From positions 3,472,001 to 3,536,000 of the forward strand of contig NZ_CP177239.1 in NCBI RefSeq assembly GCF_046773475.1: a stretch of 64,000 nucleotides of DNA, written 5' to 3'. This document shows, one piece after another, positions 56,488-64,000 of the stretch (position 1 is its first letter; each line of letters begins with the position of its first letter). A program made the position numbers and the translations under genes. This DNA is from Nitratireductor aquimarinus. GTDB lineage: Bacteria > Pseudomonadota > Alphaproteobacteria > Rhizobiales > Rhizobiaceae. The notes beneath the pieces were generated by a model that saw only the letters and a program-made list of their open reading frames with translations, was not told where the DNA came from and did not search any database.

Positions 56488-58262
56488 CCGTCGAACCCCG
56501 CGATCTCGACAATGCCGCCCTGCGCGACCGCGCCGTTGCAGCCGCACGCGGCGATGCGCCGTTTGATCTTCTCATTCGCGGCGGCACGCTGCTCGATGCG
56601 GTGACCGGCGAACTGCGCCCCGCCGATATCGGCATTGTCGGCGCGCTCATCGCCAGCGTCCACGAACGGGGCGCGCGCGAAGACGCAGCCGAAATCATCG
56701 AGGCGGAAGGGCTCACCATCACGCCCGGCCTGATCGACATGCACATGCATGTGGAAAGCTCCATGATCACGCCGGCCGCCTATGCGCAGGCTGTCCTGCC
56801 GCGCGGCGTCACCACCGTTCAGTGGGACCCGCACGAATTCGCCAATGTGCACGGGCTCGACGGCGTTTCATGGGCGCTGGAGGCGGCAGCCGGTCTGCCG
56901 CTGCGCATGATCGTGCTCGCGCCGTCCTGCGTTCCCGCAGCACCGGGGCTTGAAATGTCCGCTGCCGATTTCGGCGGAGTCGAGCTTGCCGACATGCTGG
57001 CGCGTCCTGGCATTGGCGGCGTTGCCGAGGTCATGAACATGCGCGGCGTCATCGACCGCACCGCGCCCATGCGCGATGTGGTGCAGGCCGGCCTTGAAAG
57101 CGGCAAGCCCGTTTTCGGCCATGCCCGCAGCCTCGCAGGCGCAGACCTCAACGCCTTCATGGCCGCCGGCGTCAGCTCCGATCACGAACTCGTCTCCGGC
57201 GATGATCTGATGGCCAAGCTGCGCGCCGGCCTCGCCATCGAGATGCGCGGCTCGCACGATCATCTCCTGCCGGAATTCGTCGAAGCGCTGAACGCGCTCG
57301 GGCGGCTGCCTTCCACGGTCACGCTGTGCACCGACGACGTGTTTCCCGACTCGCTTCTGAACGAGGGCGGGCTTGACGATGTGGTGCGCCGTCTGGTGCG
57401 CTACGGCATGCCGGCGAGCTGGGCCATTCAGGCCGCAACGCTCAATGCCGCGCACCGGCTCGCGCGCCCCGATCTTGGCCTTGTCGCCGCCGGTCGCCGC
57501 GCCGACATCGCGCTGTTTGACGATCTGGAGAATTTCCGCGCCGCCGCCGTCATCGCCAATGGCGTTGTGGTCGCGCGCGATGGCGCTTTGACCGCCCCGG
57601 TGAAGGCGCATTCCACCGCGCCGCTCAAAGGCTCGATCAAATGCCCCGCCTTCACGCCCGATGATTTTCGCGTCCGGGCGGAAGGGGAGCGTGTCCGCGT
57701 CGCCACGATTCACCGGCCCCGCTTCACCGAGTGGGGCGAGGCCGAAACAACGGTGCGCGATGGCTTCGTCGTGCCGCCCGAGGGCGCGACGCTGATCAGC
57801 GTCATCCACCGTCATGGCCGCGCGCCGGCCATTCCCCGTGTGGGCTATCTCACCGGCTGGGGGGCGTGGCGTGGCGCGTTCTGCACCACGGTTTCCCATG
57901 ACAGCCACAACGTCACGGTCTTCGGCGGCAATGAGGAAGATGTGGCGGCAGCGGCCAACTGGGTGATCGAGGCTGGCGGCGGCATGGCCGTTGCGCAGGG
58001 CGGTCGCATCGTCGCCTCTCTGGCGCTGCCCCTGTCGGGTCTCGTTTCCGATGAGCCGCTGGCCGATGTGGCAGCGGGCTTTGCGGCCCTGCGCTCGGCC
58101 ATGGACGGCATTGTCGACTGGGAGCCGCCCTATCTGGTGTTCAAGGCCTGTTTCGGCGCGACGCTCGCCTGCAATGCCGGCCCGCACCAGACCGATCTTG
58201 GCATTGCCGACAACGCCCGCCCCGCCGTTCTGGAAACGCCGGTTCTCGAAATTCTGGAGTAG
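56484..58262 (+). CDS. ade: Adenine deaminase
   Basis: A 592-residue amidohydrolase that converts adenine to hypoxanthine and ammonia. The metal motif DMHMHVESS (H87, H89, E91), the SSDHE and RGSHDHLLPE elements and the C-terminal domain with CNAGPHQTDLGI are those of the Ade family. It closes the LacI-controlled operon. Confidence 0.93.
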   Translation: MTVEPRDLDNAALRDRAVAAARGDAPFDLLIRGGTLLDAVTGELRPADIGIVGALIASVHERGAREDAAEIIEAEGLTITPGLIDMHMHVESSMITPAAYAQAVLPRGVTTVQWDPHEFANVHGLDGVSWALEAAAGLPLRMIVLAPSCVPAAPGLEMSAADFGGVELADMLARPGIGGVAEVMNMRGVIDRTAPMRDVVQAGLESGKPVFGHARSLAGADLNAFMAAGVSSDHELVSGDDLMAKLRAGLAIEMRGSHDHLLPEFVEALNALGRLPSTVTLCTDDVFPDSLLNEGGLDDVVRRLVRYGMPASWAIQAATLNAAHRLARPDLGLVAAGRRADIALFDDLENFRAAAVIANGVVVARDGALTAPVKAHSTAPLKGSIKCPAFTPDDFRVRAEGERVRVATIHRPRFTEWGEAETTVRDGFVVPPEGATLISVIHRHGRAPAIPRVGYLTGWGAWRGAFCTTVSHDSHNVTVFGGNEEDVAAAANWVIEAGGGMAVAQGGRIVASLALPLSGLVSDEPLADVAAGFAALRSAMDGIVDWEPPYLVFKACFGATLACNAGPHQTDLGIADNARPAVLETPVLEILE

Positions 58263-58305
58263 GCCCGGTCTCAGTTTTCAGGTCGGCGCTCGCCCCTCAT
58301 CCTCA

Positions 58306-58331
58306 CCTTCTCCCCGTGAACGGGGAGAAGG
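58306..58331. repeat. Rhizobial palindromic repeat, copy 1
   Basis: CCTTCTCCCCG, loop TGAA, CGGGGAGAAGG is a perfect 11-base-pair stem of the kind scattered between genes in Rhizobiales. Confidence 0.75.
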
Positions 58332-58381
58332 GGGCATAGAAGCCGCATCTTGGTTTTTGAGCGAGAGAAAATCCGCGCTTT

Positions 58382-58407
58382 CCTTCTCCCCGCAGGCGGG
58401 GAGAAGG
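58382..58407. repeat. Rhizobial palindromic repeat, copy 2
   Basis: CCTTCTCCCCGC, loop AG, GCGGGGAGAAGG repeats copy 1 with a changed loop 76 bases on; the two lie within a composite repeat. Confidence 0.75.
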
Positions 58408-58420
58408 TGCCGGCAGGCGG

Positions 58421-58442
58421 ATGTGGGGCGCGCGCCCCACAT
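58421..58442. repeat. Perfect 22-base GC palindrome
   Basis: ATGTGGGGCGC joins its own reverse complement GCGCCCCACAT without a loop, 6 bases past the 3' end of the M20 gene on the other strand. With copies 1 and 2 it fills the gap between the convergent genes. Confidence 0.7.
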
Positions 58443-58448
58443 CAAAAA

Positions 58449-59618
58449 TCAGGCAGCCAGTTCCTGCTCCACCAGCGTCGTCCAGAACTTCACGCCGGTG
58501 CCGATTGCCCCGTCATTGAAGTCATAAGCCGTGTTGTGGTGCAGCGCGCCATCAACTGCCGGTCCATTGCCGAGCCACACATAAGCCCCCGGCACGTCTT
58601 GCGAGAAGAAGGCGAAGTCGTCGCCCGCCGTCGAAGGCGGAAAGTCGGTGCGCACCTTGTCGCCGCACACGGCCTGCGCCGCCGCCAGCGCACGCGCCGT
58701 CGCATCCGCATTGTTCACCACGGGCGGAATGCGGCGGATGAAGCGGTATTCCGCCTCGATGCCGAACATCGCAGCAACACCATTCGCCAGTCGGCCGATC
58801 TCTTCTTCAAGCTGGTCGCGCACACGCGGCGTGTAGGCGCGGGCGGTTCCTGCGATGTCGATGAAATCGGGGATCACGTTGAGCGCATTGGGATCGCCCG
58901 CCTGCACCGAGCAGGCGCTCACCACGGCTGGCTGCAACGGGTCCACCACGCGGCCGACAATCGTCTGCAGGCTTGCGAGAAAATGTCCGCCCGCCGTCAC
59001 CGGGTCCTTGCCCAGATGCGGTTTTGCGCCATGGGTGCCGACGCCGCGAAAACGCACCTGCCAGCTGTCGGAGGAGGCAAGCTGCGGGCCGGCCACCACG
59101 GCCATCTCGTCGGTGTCGAGGCCGGGCATGTTGTGCAGGCCATAGACCGCATCGCAGGGAAACATCTCGAACAGGCCGTCTTCCACCATGCGCTTTGCGC
59201 CACCACGGCCTTCTTCCGCCGGCTGAAAGATGAAGTGCACCGTGCCGGAGAAATTGCGTGTCCGCGCCAGTTCGCGCGCCGCGCCCAGAAGCAGCGTCGT
59301 GTGTCCGTCATGCCCGCAGGCATGCATCTTGCCGGGCACGGTCGATTTGTAGGGGCGGTCGGCGGTTTCGGGCATGGCGAGCGCGTCCATGTCCGCGCGC
59401 AGGCCGATCGTGCGCGGGCCATTGCCCACCGTCAGCGTGCCCACCACGCCGGTGCCGCCAAGGCCGCGATGCACCTTCATGCCGGTCTCTGTCAGATGCT
59501 CGGCGACAATCTGGCTGGTCCGCTCTTCCTCGAAGCCCAGCTCGGGATGTGCGTGCAGATCGCGCCGCAATGCGACGAGAAAATCCATCTCCGCGCGAAC
59601 ATCCTCGTTAACAGCCAT
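58449..59618 (-). CDS. M20 family amidohydrolase (hippurate hydrolase/aminoacylase type)
   Basis: A 389-residue dinuclear-metal hydrolase with the full HipO pattern: LRRDLHAHPELGFEEERT, the metal residues C101, H103 and H106 in MHACGHDGH, and E135-E136 in QPAEEG. It removes an acyl group from an N-acyl amino acid or cleaves a related amide. The ATG at 59618 is preferred to TTG 59621. It diverges from the phosphoribosyltransferase gene at 59764; the 145-base gap shows no clear operator. Confidence 0.9.
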   Translation of the reverse strand: MAVNEDVRAEMDFLVALRRDLHAHPELGFEEERTSQIVAEHLTETGMKVHRGLGGTGVVGTLTVGNGPRTIGLRADMDALAMPETADRPYKSTVPGKMHACGHDGHTTLLLGAARELARTRNFSGTVHFIFQPAEEGRGGAKRMVEDGLFEMFPCDAVYGLHNMPGLDTDEMAVVAGPQLASSDSWQVRFRGVGTHGAKPHLGKDPVTAGGHFLASLQTIVGRVVDPLQPAVVSACSVQAGDPNALNVIPDFIDIAGTARAYTPRVRDQLEEEIGRLANGVAAMFGIEAEYRFIRRIPPVVNNADATARALAAAQAVCGDKVRTDFPPSTAGDDFAFFSQDVPGAYVWLGNGPAVDGALHHNTAYDFNDGAIGTGVKFWTTLVEQELAA

Positions 59619-59763
59619 CAATACGCCCTTTCCATTTATGCGTCTGCCCGGATAAAAGGTGCCTTCCGCAACAAGGCGGCCGGCGTGGAGATATACGCTC
59701 TGTCCGGGAACAGAAATCCAGGTGAAAACAGCTCATTCTTAACGCGGGGCCTTTCGGCAGACA

Positions 59764-60489
59764 ATGACGCATTCCGATTTCCAGATCGATCCCCAGGCAT
59801 TCTGGCAGGAGCTCGAACCGGCAGGAACCTACGAGCGCGCCCCGCGCGGCGGCCATAAGGGGTTCTTCCCCGCAGAGCTGCCCGATGGGCGTCAGCTCGG
59901 CCTCCCGATCCGCGTTCTTTCAGGCGGGGAGCGGGCGCTGGCTTCGCTGATCGTCAACCAGGCGAGCTTCTCCGTCTCCGACGCGCTGGCGAAGGCGCTC
60001 GCTGAAAAGGCGTCCGCCTTCAGACCGGATGTTGTCGTCGGTCTGCCGACGCTGGGCCTGACGCTCGCCTCGCAGGTCGCCCGCGCGCTCGGTCACAGCC
60101 GCTATGTGCCGCTCAGCACGTCGCGCAAGTTCTGGTACGAGGAAGAGCGCTCGGTTCCGCTGCGCTCCGTCACCAGCCCCGATCAGCAGAAGCGCCTTTA
60201 TGTGGACCCCCGCATGCTGCCCCTCATAGAGGGGCGCCGCGTGCTTCTGGTGGATGATGTCATCAGCACCGGCAGCTCTATTCTCGCCGGTCTGAAACTC
60301 CTCAAACTGTGCAACATCGAGCCCGTCGCCGTCGGTGCGGCCATGTTGCAGACGCGCCGCTGGCGCGAGGCGCTTTCGGCCGAGAGCGATGGCATCTGCG
60401 ACCGCGTTGTCGGTGTGTTCGAAACGCCGGCCCTTGCGCCAACGCCCGAAGGCGGGTGGCTGCCGGAACAACCGGCTGCGACCGAATAG
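59764..60489 (+). CDS. Phosphoribosyltransferase family protein
   Basis: A 241-residue type I PRTase. The PRPP-binding loop VLLVDDVISTGSS is at residues 160-172, and the PDVVVGLPTLGLTLASQVARAL segment is the fold's first strand-helix unit. The N-terminal hood is unusual, so the base it uses is unclear; adenine/xanthine-type or a regulatory PRTase are possible. It lies near the purine-salvage operon, which fits a salvage role (inference). Confidence 0.85.
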   Translation: MTHSDFQIDPQAFWQELEPAGTYERAPRGGHKGFFPAELPDGRQLGLPIRVLSGGERALASLIVNQASFSVSDALAKALAEKASAFRPDVVVGLPTLGLTLASQVARALGHSRYVPLSTSRKFWYEEERSVPLRSVTSPDQQKRLYVDPRMLPLIEGRRVLLVDDVISTGSSILAGLKLLKLCNIEPVAVGAAMLQTRRWREALSAESDGICDRVVGVFETPALAPTPEGGWLPEQPAATE

Positions 60490-60502
60490 CGGGTTGATTT
60501 AT

Positions 60503-60528
60503 TTCTGGACTGGTCGTTTGGTCCAGAA
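60503..60528. promoter_or_regulatory. Inverted repeat before the PuuD-like gene
   Basis: TTCTGGAC at 60503-60510 faces GTCCAGAA at 60521-60528 across 10 bases containing TGGTCGTTTG. A GntR-type operator or a weak terminator (GCTTTTCG follows) are both possible. Confidence 0.4.
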
Positions 60529-60623
60529 GCTTTTCGCGGCTGTCTTATTCTCGTAGCGTTGTCCGGGGCGTTATGAGCCTCGCCGCTATTTGCCGTTTTC
60601 CAGTTCCCGAAAGGAAGAAATTC

Positions 60624-61382
60624 ATGTCCGCTTTGCCTGTCATCGGCATCATCGCCTGCACCCGCGCGGTGGAGGGAGAGAATGCCCAGATCGTCAAGGA
60701 GCGTTACCTGAACGCCGTGCGGCAGCACGCGGACGCGCTGCCTCTCATCCTTCCCAGCAATCTCGATGCGGATGATGTTGCAGCACTCCTGCCCAGAATG
60801 GATGCCCTGCTTCTGACTGGCAGCAATTCCAACATCTCGCCCGCACGCTATCGCTCGCCCCATGCGCAGCGCGGCATGCTGGATGCAGCGCGTGACAGCG
60901 CAACCGCGCGTCTCATCGATGCAGCGGTAGAAGGCGGCACGCCGCTGTTCGGCATCTGCCGTGGCCTTCAGGAAATCAATGTCGCTTTTGGCGGCACGCT
61001 TGTCGACGAGCGTGATGCCGGCACGCCGGAGTTCTCGCACCATGCGCCCGATGGCGTCGATCTCGATGCCATGTTCGCCTATGGGCATGACGCCGAGGTG
61101 GTTCCGGGTGCGGCCTATGAGAAGGCGCTCGCCGTCTCCGGTCCCCTGAAGATCAACAGCGTTCACTATCAGCGCATTGGTGAGCTGGGCGAGGGGCTTT
61201 CCGCCGCCGTTCGTTCACATGATGGTGTTGTCGAGGCAGTCGCAGCCGCCGGGACAAAGGCTCCGGTCTTCGCCGTGCAGTGGCATCCCGAGTGGGAAGC
61301 GGAAAAACGGCCGCATGACCTGGCGTTTTGGCGTTACGTCGGAGAGGCAGCGCGTCGTGCGGCGGGATTGTCACAGGCGTAA
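60624..61382 (+). CDS. Class I glutamine amidotransferase-like hydrolase (PuuD/peptidase C26 family)
   Basis: A 252-residue gamma-glutamyl hydrolase with the triad C112 in GICRGLQEIN, H221 and E223 in QWHPEW. Family members split gamma-glutamyl-GABA in putrescine catabolism or similar isopeptides. The start at 60624 follows AAGGAAG. It lies upstream of a DUF3830 gene and a family-1 binding protein, which might import its substrate. Confidence 0.88.
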   Translation: MSALPVIGIIACTRAVEGENAQIVKERYLNAVRQHADALPLILPSNLDADDVAALLPRMDALLLTGSNSNISPARYRSPHAQRGMLDAARDSATARLIDAAVEGGTPLFGICRGLQEINVAFGGTLVDERDAGTPEFSHHAPDGVDLDAMFAYGHDAEVVPGAAYEKALAVSGPLKINSVHYQRIGELGEGLSAAVRSHDGVVEAVAAAGTKAPVFAVQWHPEWEAEKRPHDLAFWRYVGEAARRAAGLSQA

Positions 61383-61497
61383 GCGCGCTCTGATCTGACT
61401 GGCGATAAAATTTCTTTATAGGCAGAATTCCGCATTGCGATTGGACATGCACCCGGCCTTGCCTTGAAATATGGGCGTAACAAACGGGTTTAGGTTC

Positions 61498-61974
61498 ATG
61501 ACTGACAAGAATATCTATCTGAAATTCGTCGAGGCAGACGTAAAGGGTATCATTTCTCTTTATTGGGATACCGCGCCCAAGACCTGCGAAGCGATCTGGG
61601 GTGCACTGGAGAAGCCGATTCAGGTTCCTGCCAGCCATGCCATCTTCTCCGGCCCGGAAATCATGATGGGTCTGCCGGAAGAGGCCCGCAACTTCGATCC
61701 GACCAGCCTGCCGCCGGAAAACCAGACGGTTCTCCCGGAGCCTGGTGATATGCTTTGGTTCTATCAGCCGAAGAACTTCTTCAAGATCGATCCGGACGAG
61801 TTCTGGGAGATCGGCATGTTCTACGGTGTTGGTGGCCGCACGTTCGGCCCGACCGGCTGGATCCCGTGCACCTACTTCGGAAACATGTCCGAAGGGCTCG
61901 ACGCAATCGCCGAGCAGTGCCGCCTGATCCGCAAGGAAGGCCTGAAGACGGTCGAGATCGGCCGCATCGTTTGA
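61498..61974 (+). CDS. DUF3830 family protein
   Basis: A 158-residue cyclophilin-like beta-barrel protein of the DUF3830 family (LPEPGDMLWFYQPKNFFKIDPDEFW and FYGVGGRTFGPTGWIPCTYFG). Function unknown. I chose the ATG at 61498; ATG 61471 would add nine residues without family likeness. It stands directly before a family-1 binding protein, as such genes often do, hinting at a role with the imported compound. Confidence 0.85.
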   Translation: MTDKNIYLKFVEADVKGIISLYWDTAPKTCEAIWGALEKPIQVPASHAIFSGPEIMMGLPEEARNFDPTSLPPENQTVLPEPGDMLWFYQPKNFFKIDPDEFWEIGMFYGVGGRTFGPTGWIPCTYFGNMSEGLDAIAEQCRLIRKEGLKTVEIGRIV

Positions 61975-61980
61975 TGATCC

Positions 61981-62010
61981 GGCAGCCGGCCCTTCTCGGG
62001 GCCGGCTGCC
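61981..62010 (+). terminator. Strong hairpin between the DUF3830 and binding-protein genes
   Basis: GGCAGCCGGCCC, loop TTCTCG, GGGCCGGCTGCC is a perfect 12-base-pair stem. Only a weak T stretch (CAATTTCC) follows, so it may attenuate rather than stop transcription. Confidence 0.5.
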
Positions 62011-62053
62011 CAATTTCCAGAAGATCAAACATAAAGACAGCAAGGGAACAGCC

Positions 62054-63088
62054 ATGAAGACGATTTCCAAGATCACGGTCGCCGGCGTTGGCGCTCTGAT
62101 GGCAGGCACGGCGCTTGCCCAGGCCGAAACGCTCACGATCAACTCCTTCGGCGGTGCTTACGAAGAAGCGCATCGTGAATGCATTCTCACCCCGTTCGAG
62201 AAAAAGACCGGCGCTCAGGTGCGCGTGGTGACGGCCTATTCCGCCGACGCTTTCGCCCAGCTTCGCGCGCAGAAGAACGCTCCGCAGTTCGATGTCATCC
62301 ACTTCTCCGGTGGTCAGGAAATCGTGGCTGCCGAAGAAGGCCTCCTGTCGCCCATCGACGAAGCCAAGCTGACCAACGCCGCCGATGTCTATGACTTCGC
62401 GCGCGCCAACCTCGCCAAGGGTGAAGGTCCGGCCTACTCGATCGCTGCGATCGGCCTTCTCTACAACGACGAAGCTGCCGATCCCAAGCCGACTGCCTGG
62501 AAGGATCTTTCCAACGAGGCCTATGCCGACCACATCGTCCTGACCGACATTTCCAACGGTTACGGCATGCTCGGCTTCCTCATGATCAACCAGGTCAATG
62601 GTGGCGATCTCGACAACATTCAGCCGGGTCTCGATGCAGTCACCAAGCTGCTCGAAAATGGCGCAATCGTTGTTTCCACCTCGCCGGAAATCCAGCAGGA
62701 GTTTGCCCAGAACGACGCCTGGATCGCGGCCTACGCTTCCGATTACGCCTACACGCTGCGCAAGGCCGGTCTGCCGACCGCCTTCACCCAGGGTGCAGAA
62801 GGCACGCCGGCAAGCTTCATCACGGCAAACCTCGTAGCAGGCCGTCCGAACCAGGATCTCGCCGTCCAGCTGATCGACATGTCGATCTCGCCGGAGGCGC
62901 AGGCCTGCTTCGCAGAGAAGCTGCGCTACTCGCCGACCAACGCGAAGACCGAGCTTGCCGGTGAAGTCGCCGCCGACGTCGCCTATGGCGAAGAGGGCGT
63001 GAAGGGTCTCATCCGTTTTGACCCGGTCAAGATCGAGGCCAACCGTTCGGCCTGGGTCGACGCCTGGAACCGCACCATCGCCCGTTAA
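62054..63088 (+). CDS. ABC transporter substrate-binding protein, family 1 (polyamine/opine type)
   Basis: A 344-residue periplasmic protein with a Sec signal (MKTISKITVAGVGALMAGTALAQA). The start of the mature part (TLTINSFGGAYEEAHRECILTPFEKKTGAQV) and the FDVIHFSGGQEI segment place it among PotD-like proteins. It heads an importer whose permease follows at 63234. Confidence 0.92.
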   Translation: MKTISKITVAGVGALMAGTALAQAETLTINSFGGAYEEAHRECILTPFEKKTGAQVRVVTAYSADAFAQLRAQKNAPQFDVIHFSGGQEIVAAEEGLLSPIDEAKLTNAADVYDFARANLAKGEGPAYSIAAIGLLYNDEAADPKPTAWKDLSNEAYADHIVLTDISNGYGMLGFLMINQVNGGDLDNIQPGLDAVTKLLENGAIVVSTSPEIQQEFAQNDAWIAAYASDYAYTLRKAGLPTAFTQGAEGTPASFITANLVAGRPNQDLAVQLIDMSISPEAQACFAEKLRYSPTNAKTELAGEVAADVAYGEEGVKGLIRFDPVKIEANRSAWVDAWNRTIAR

Positions 63089-63156
63089 GGCGCCCGCTAA
63101 GGCGCCCGCCAAGGCGAAACCTTGAATTGCGGCGTCGCATCCCCTTGCGGCGCCGC
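63087..63156 (+). repeat. Direct repeats and hairpin behind the binding-protein gene
   Basis: AAGGCGCCCGCT and AAGGCGCCCGCC stand in tandem at 63087-63110, with a third partial copy, overlapping the stop codon. GCGGCGTCGC at 63129-63138 then pairs with GCGGCGCCGC at 63147-63156 (one G-U). Confidence 0.55.
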
Positions 63157-63233
63157 GCCTTGCGCCTGCACATTCGCGCGGCCAAACCCGCTGGGCCTTC
63201 ACCGGTCCAATGCAAGCTGAAACAAGGACGACC

Positions 63234-64000
63234 ATGACAGACCGCGCGGAAAACTCGCTTCTGATCCTGCCGGGCCTCTTGCTCCTGGTGCTCGCCTTCT
63301 TCGTGCCGATTGCACAGATGCTGATGCTGTCTGTCTCGGGCGAGAACGGGCTGACCCTGGCCCATTTCACCCGCTTCCTGAGCGACCCCTATTATCTCAA
63401 TGTGCTGTGGCGCACCGTGCGCCTGTCGGCGATCATCACGCTCATCTGCGCGCTGATCGGTTTCCCGATGGCCTATATCATGGCGCATGTCAGCCCGAAG
63501 CTGCGGCTCTGGCTGGTCATCATGGTGATCCTGCCGCTGATGACCTCCGTTGTTGTGCGTACCTTCGGCTGGATGGTGCTTCTGAGCCGCAGCGGCCTCG
63601 TGCCCGAGGTCCTCCGTGACCTTGGCCTCGTCGGGCGCAATTTCAGCCTGATGCAGACCGAGACCGCCATCGTCATCGGCATGGTGCAGGTGCTTCTGCC
63701 CTTCATGACCCTGTCGATCCTCGGCGTCATCACCCGCATCGACAGCCGGCTTGAAGAGGCGGCGCGCACCATGGGCTGTTCCTTCCTGAAGACCCTGCGC
63801 ACGGTCGTCCTGCCGCTTTCGGTGCCGGGCATCGTCGCCGGTTCGCTCCTGGTTTTCACGCTTTCGGCAAGTTCGTTCGTCACGCCGAACCTTCTGGGCG
63901 GCGCCCGCATTCAGGTTCTGGCCGCGTCCATCTACCGTTCGGTCACGCAGACGCTCGACTGGCCCTTCGCCGCAGCCCAGGCTGTCATCCTGTTCCTCGG
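63234..64000 (+). CDS. ABC transporter permease, PotB type, 5' part
   Basis: The frame runs off the window after 255 residues. The start (MTDRAENSLLILPGLLLLVLA) has AAGGACG upstream. At least five transmembrane segments and the EAA loop LEEAARTMGCSFLKTLRTVVLPL are visible. It is the first permease of the family-1 importer; the PotC-type permease and ATPase should lie just beyond. Confidence 0.93.
   Translation, partial: MTDRAENSLLILPGLLLLVLAFFVPIAQMLMLSVSGENGLTLAHFTRFLSDPYYLNVLWRTVRLSAIITLICALIGFPMAYIMAHVSPKLRLWLVIMVILPLMTSVVVRTFGWMVLLSRSGLVPEVLRDLGLVGRNFSLMQTETAIVIGMVQVLLPFMTLSILGVITRIDSRLEEAARTMGCSFLKTLRTVVLPLSVPGIVAGSLLVFTLSASSFVTPNLLGGARIQVLAASIYRSVTQTLDWPFAAAQAVILFL

Noticed and set aside
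63087..63116. Tandem 12-base repeats considered as a CRISPR or recombination site
   Set aside because: Only two full copies without spacers; better explained as a local duplication behind the gene.

Overview
The window is a piece of chromosome from a high-GC alphaproteobacterium of the Hyphomicrobiales (Rhizobiales). The evidence is the ptsP-prfA-prmC-DUF4167-clpB gene order, an rrn operon with tRNA-Ile and tRNA-Ala in the spacer and an initiator tRNA behind the 5S gene, a 23S rRNA carrying a helix-9 intervening hairpin, and the density of ABC importers. A Phyllobacteriaceae/Mesorhizobium-like member is my best guess; the genus is inference. No insertion sequence, prophage or CRISPR array was seen.

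Bases 1-11000 are housekeeping: the 3' part of ptsP (EI-Ntr), prfA and prmC for translation termination, a DUF4167 protein, the disaggregase clpB behind a likely RpoH promoter, an MmcQ/YjbR protein, and two cell-wall enzymes facing each other (an L,D-transpeptidase and an M23 endopeptidase). Bases 11396-17191 hold a complete rrn operon (16S, tRNA-Ile, tRNA-Ala, 23S, 5S, tRNA-fMet). A short decayed stretch follows, with a winged-helix regulator and an AraC pseudogene carrying two +1 frameshifts.

Bases 18530-43000 are three import and catabolism modules. (1) An RpiR regulator diverges from a dipeptide-type ABC importer, an alpha/beta hydrolase and an AbgB-like M20 amidohydrolase. (2) An IclR regulator diverges from a ribose-type ABC importer followed by an amidohydrolase/lactonase, a D-threonine-aldolase-like PLP enzyme, RidA, an aspartoacylase-like deacylase, an N-acyl-D-amino-acid deacylase and an unknown protein. 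(3) A polar amino-acid ABC importer follows. Modules 2 and 3 share an identically spaced inverted repeat, TCCACTA-N20-TAGYGGA, in their promoters, so I propose a single IclR-controlled system for a D-amino-acid conjugate.

Bases 43277-47742 encode a class I ribonucleotide reductase with an NrdR box, a cobalamin riboswitch and a hairpin that masks the nrdA ribosome-binding site. NrdB has Glu and Phe where class Ia enzymes have the Asp ligand and the radical Tyr, the class Ic (chlamydial) pattern. A CueR-type promoter then drives copA. Bases 50687-58262 are a LacI-controlled operon joining a PotABCD-like importer to a nucleoside hydrolase and adenine deaminase, probably for purine scavenging. 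The final segment carries rhizobial palindromic repeats, an M20 amidohydrolase, a phosphoribosyltransferase, a PuuD-like hydrolase, a DUF3830 protein and the start of another family-1 ABC importer cut by the window end.

A recurring detail is a strong GC hairpin just behind most of the solute-binding-protein genes, expected to raise binding-protein mRNA over that of the permeases.
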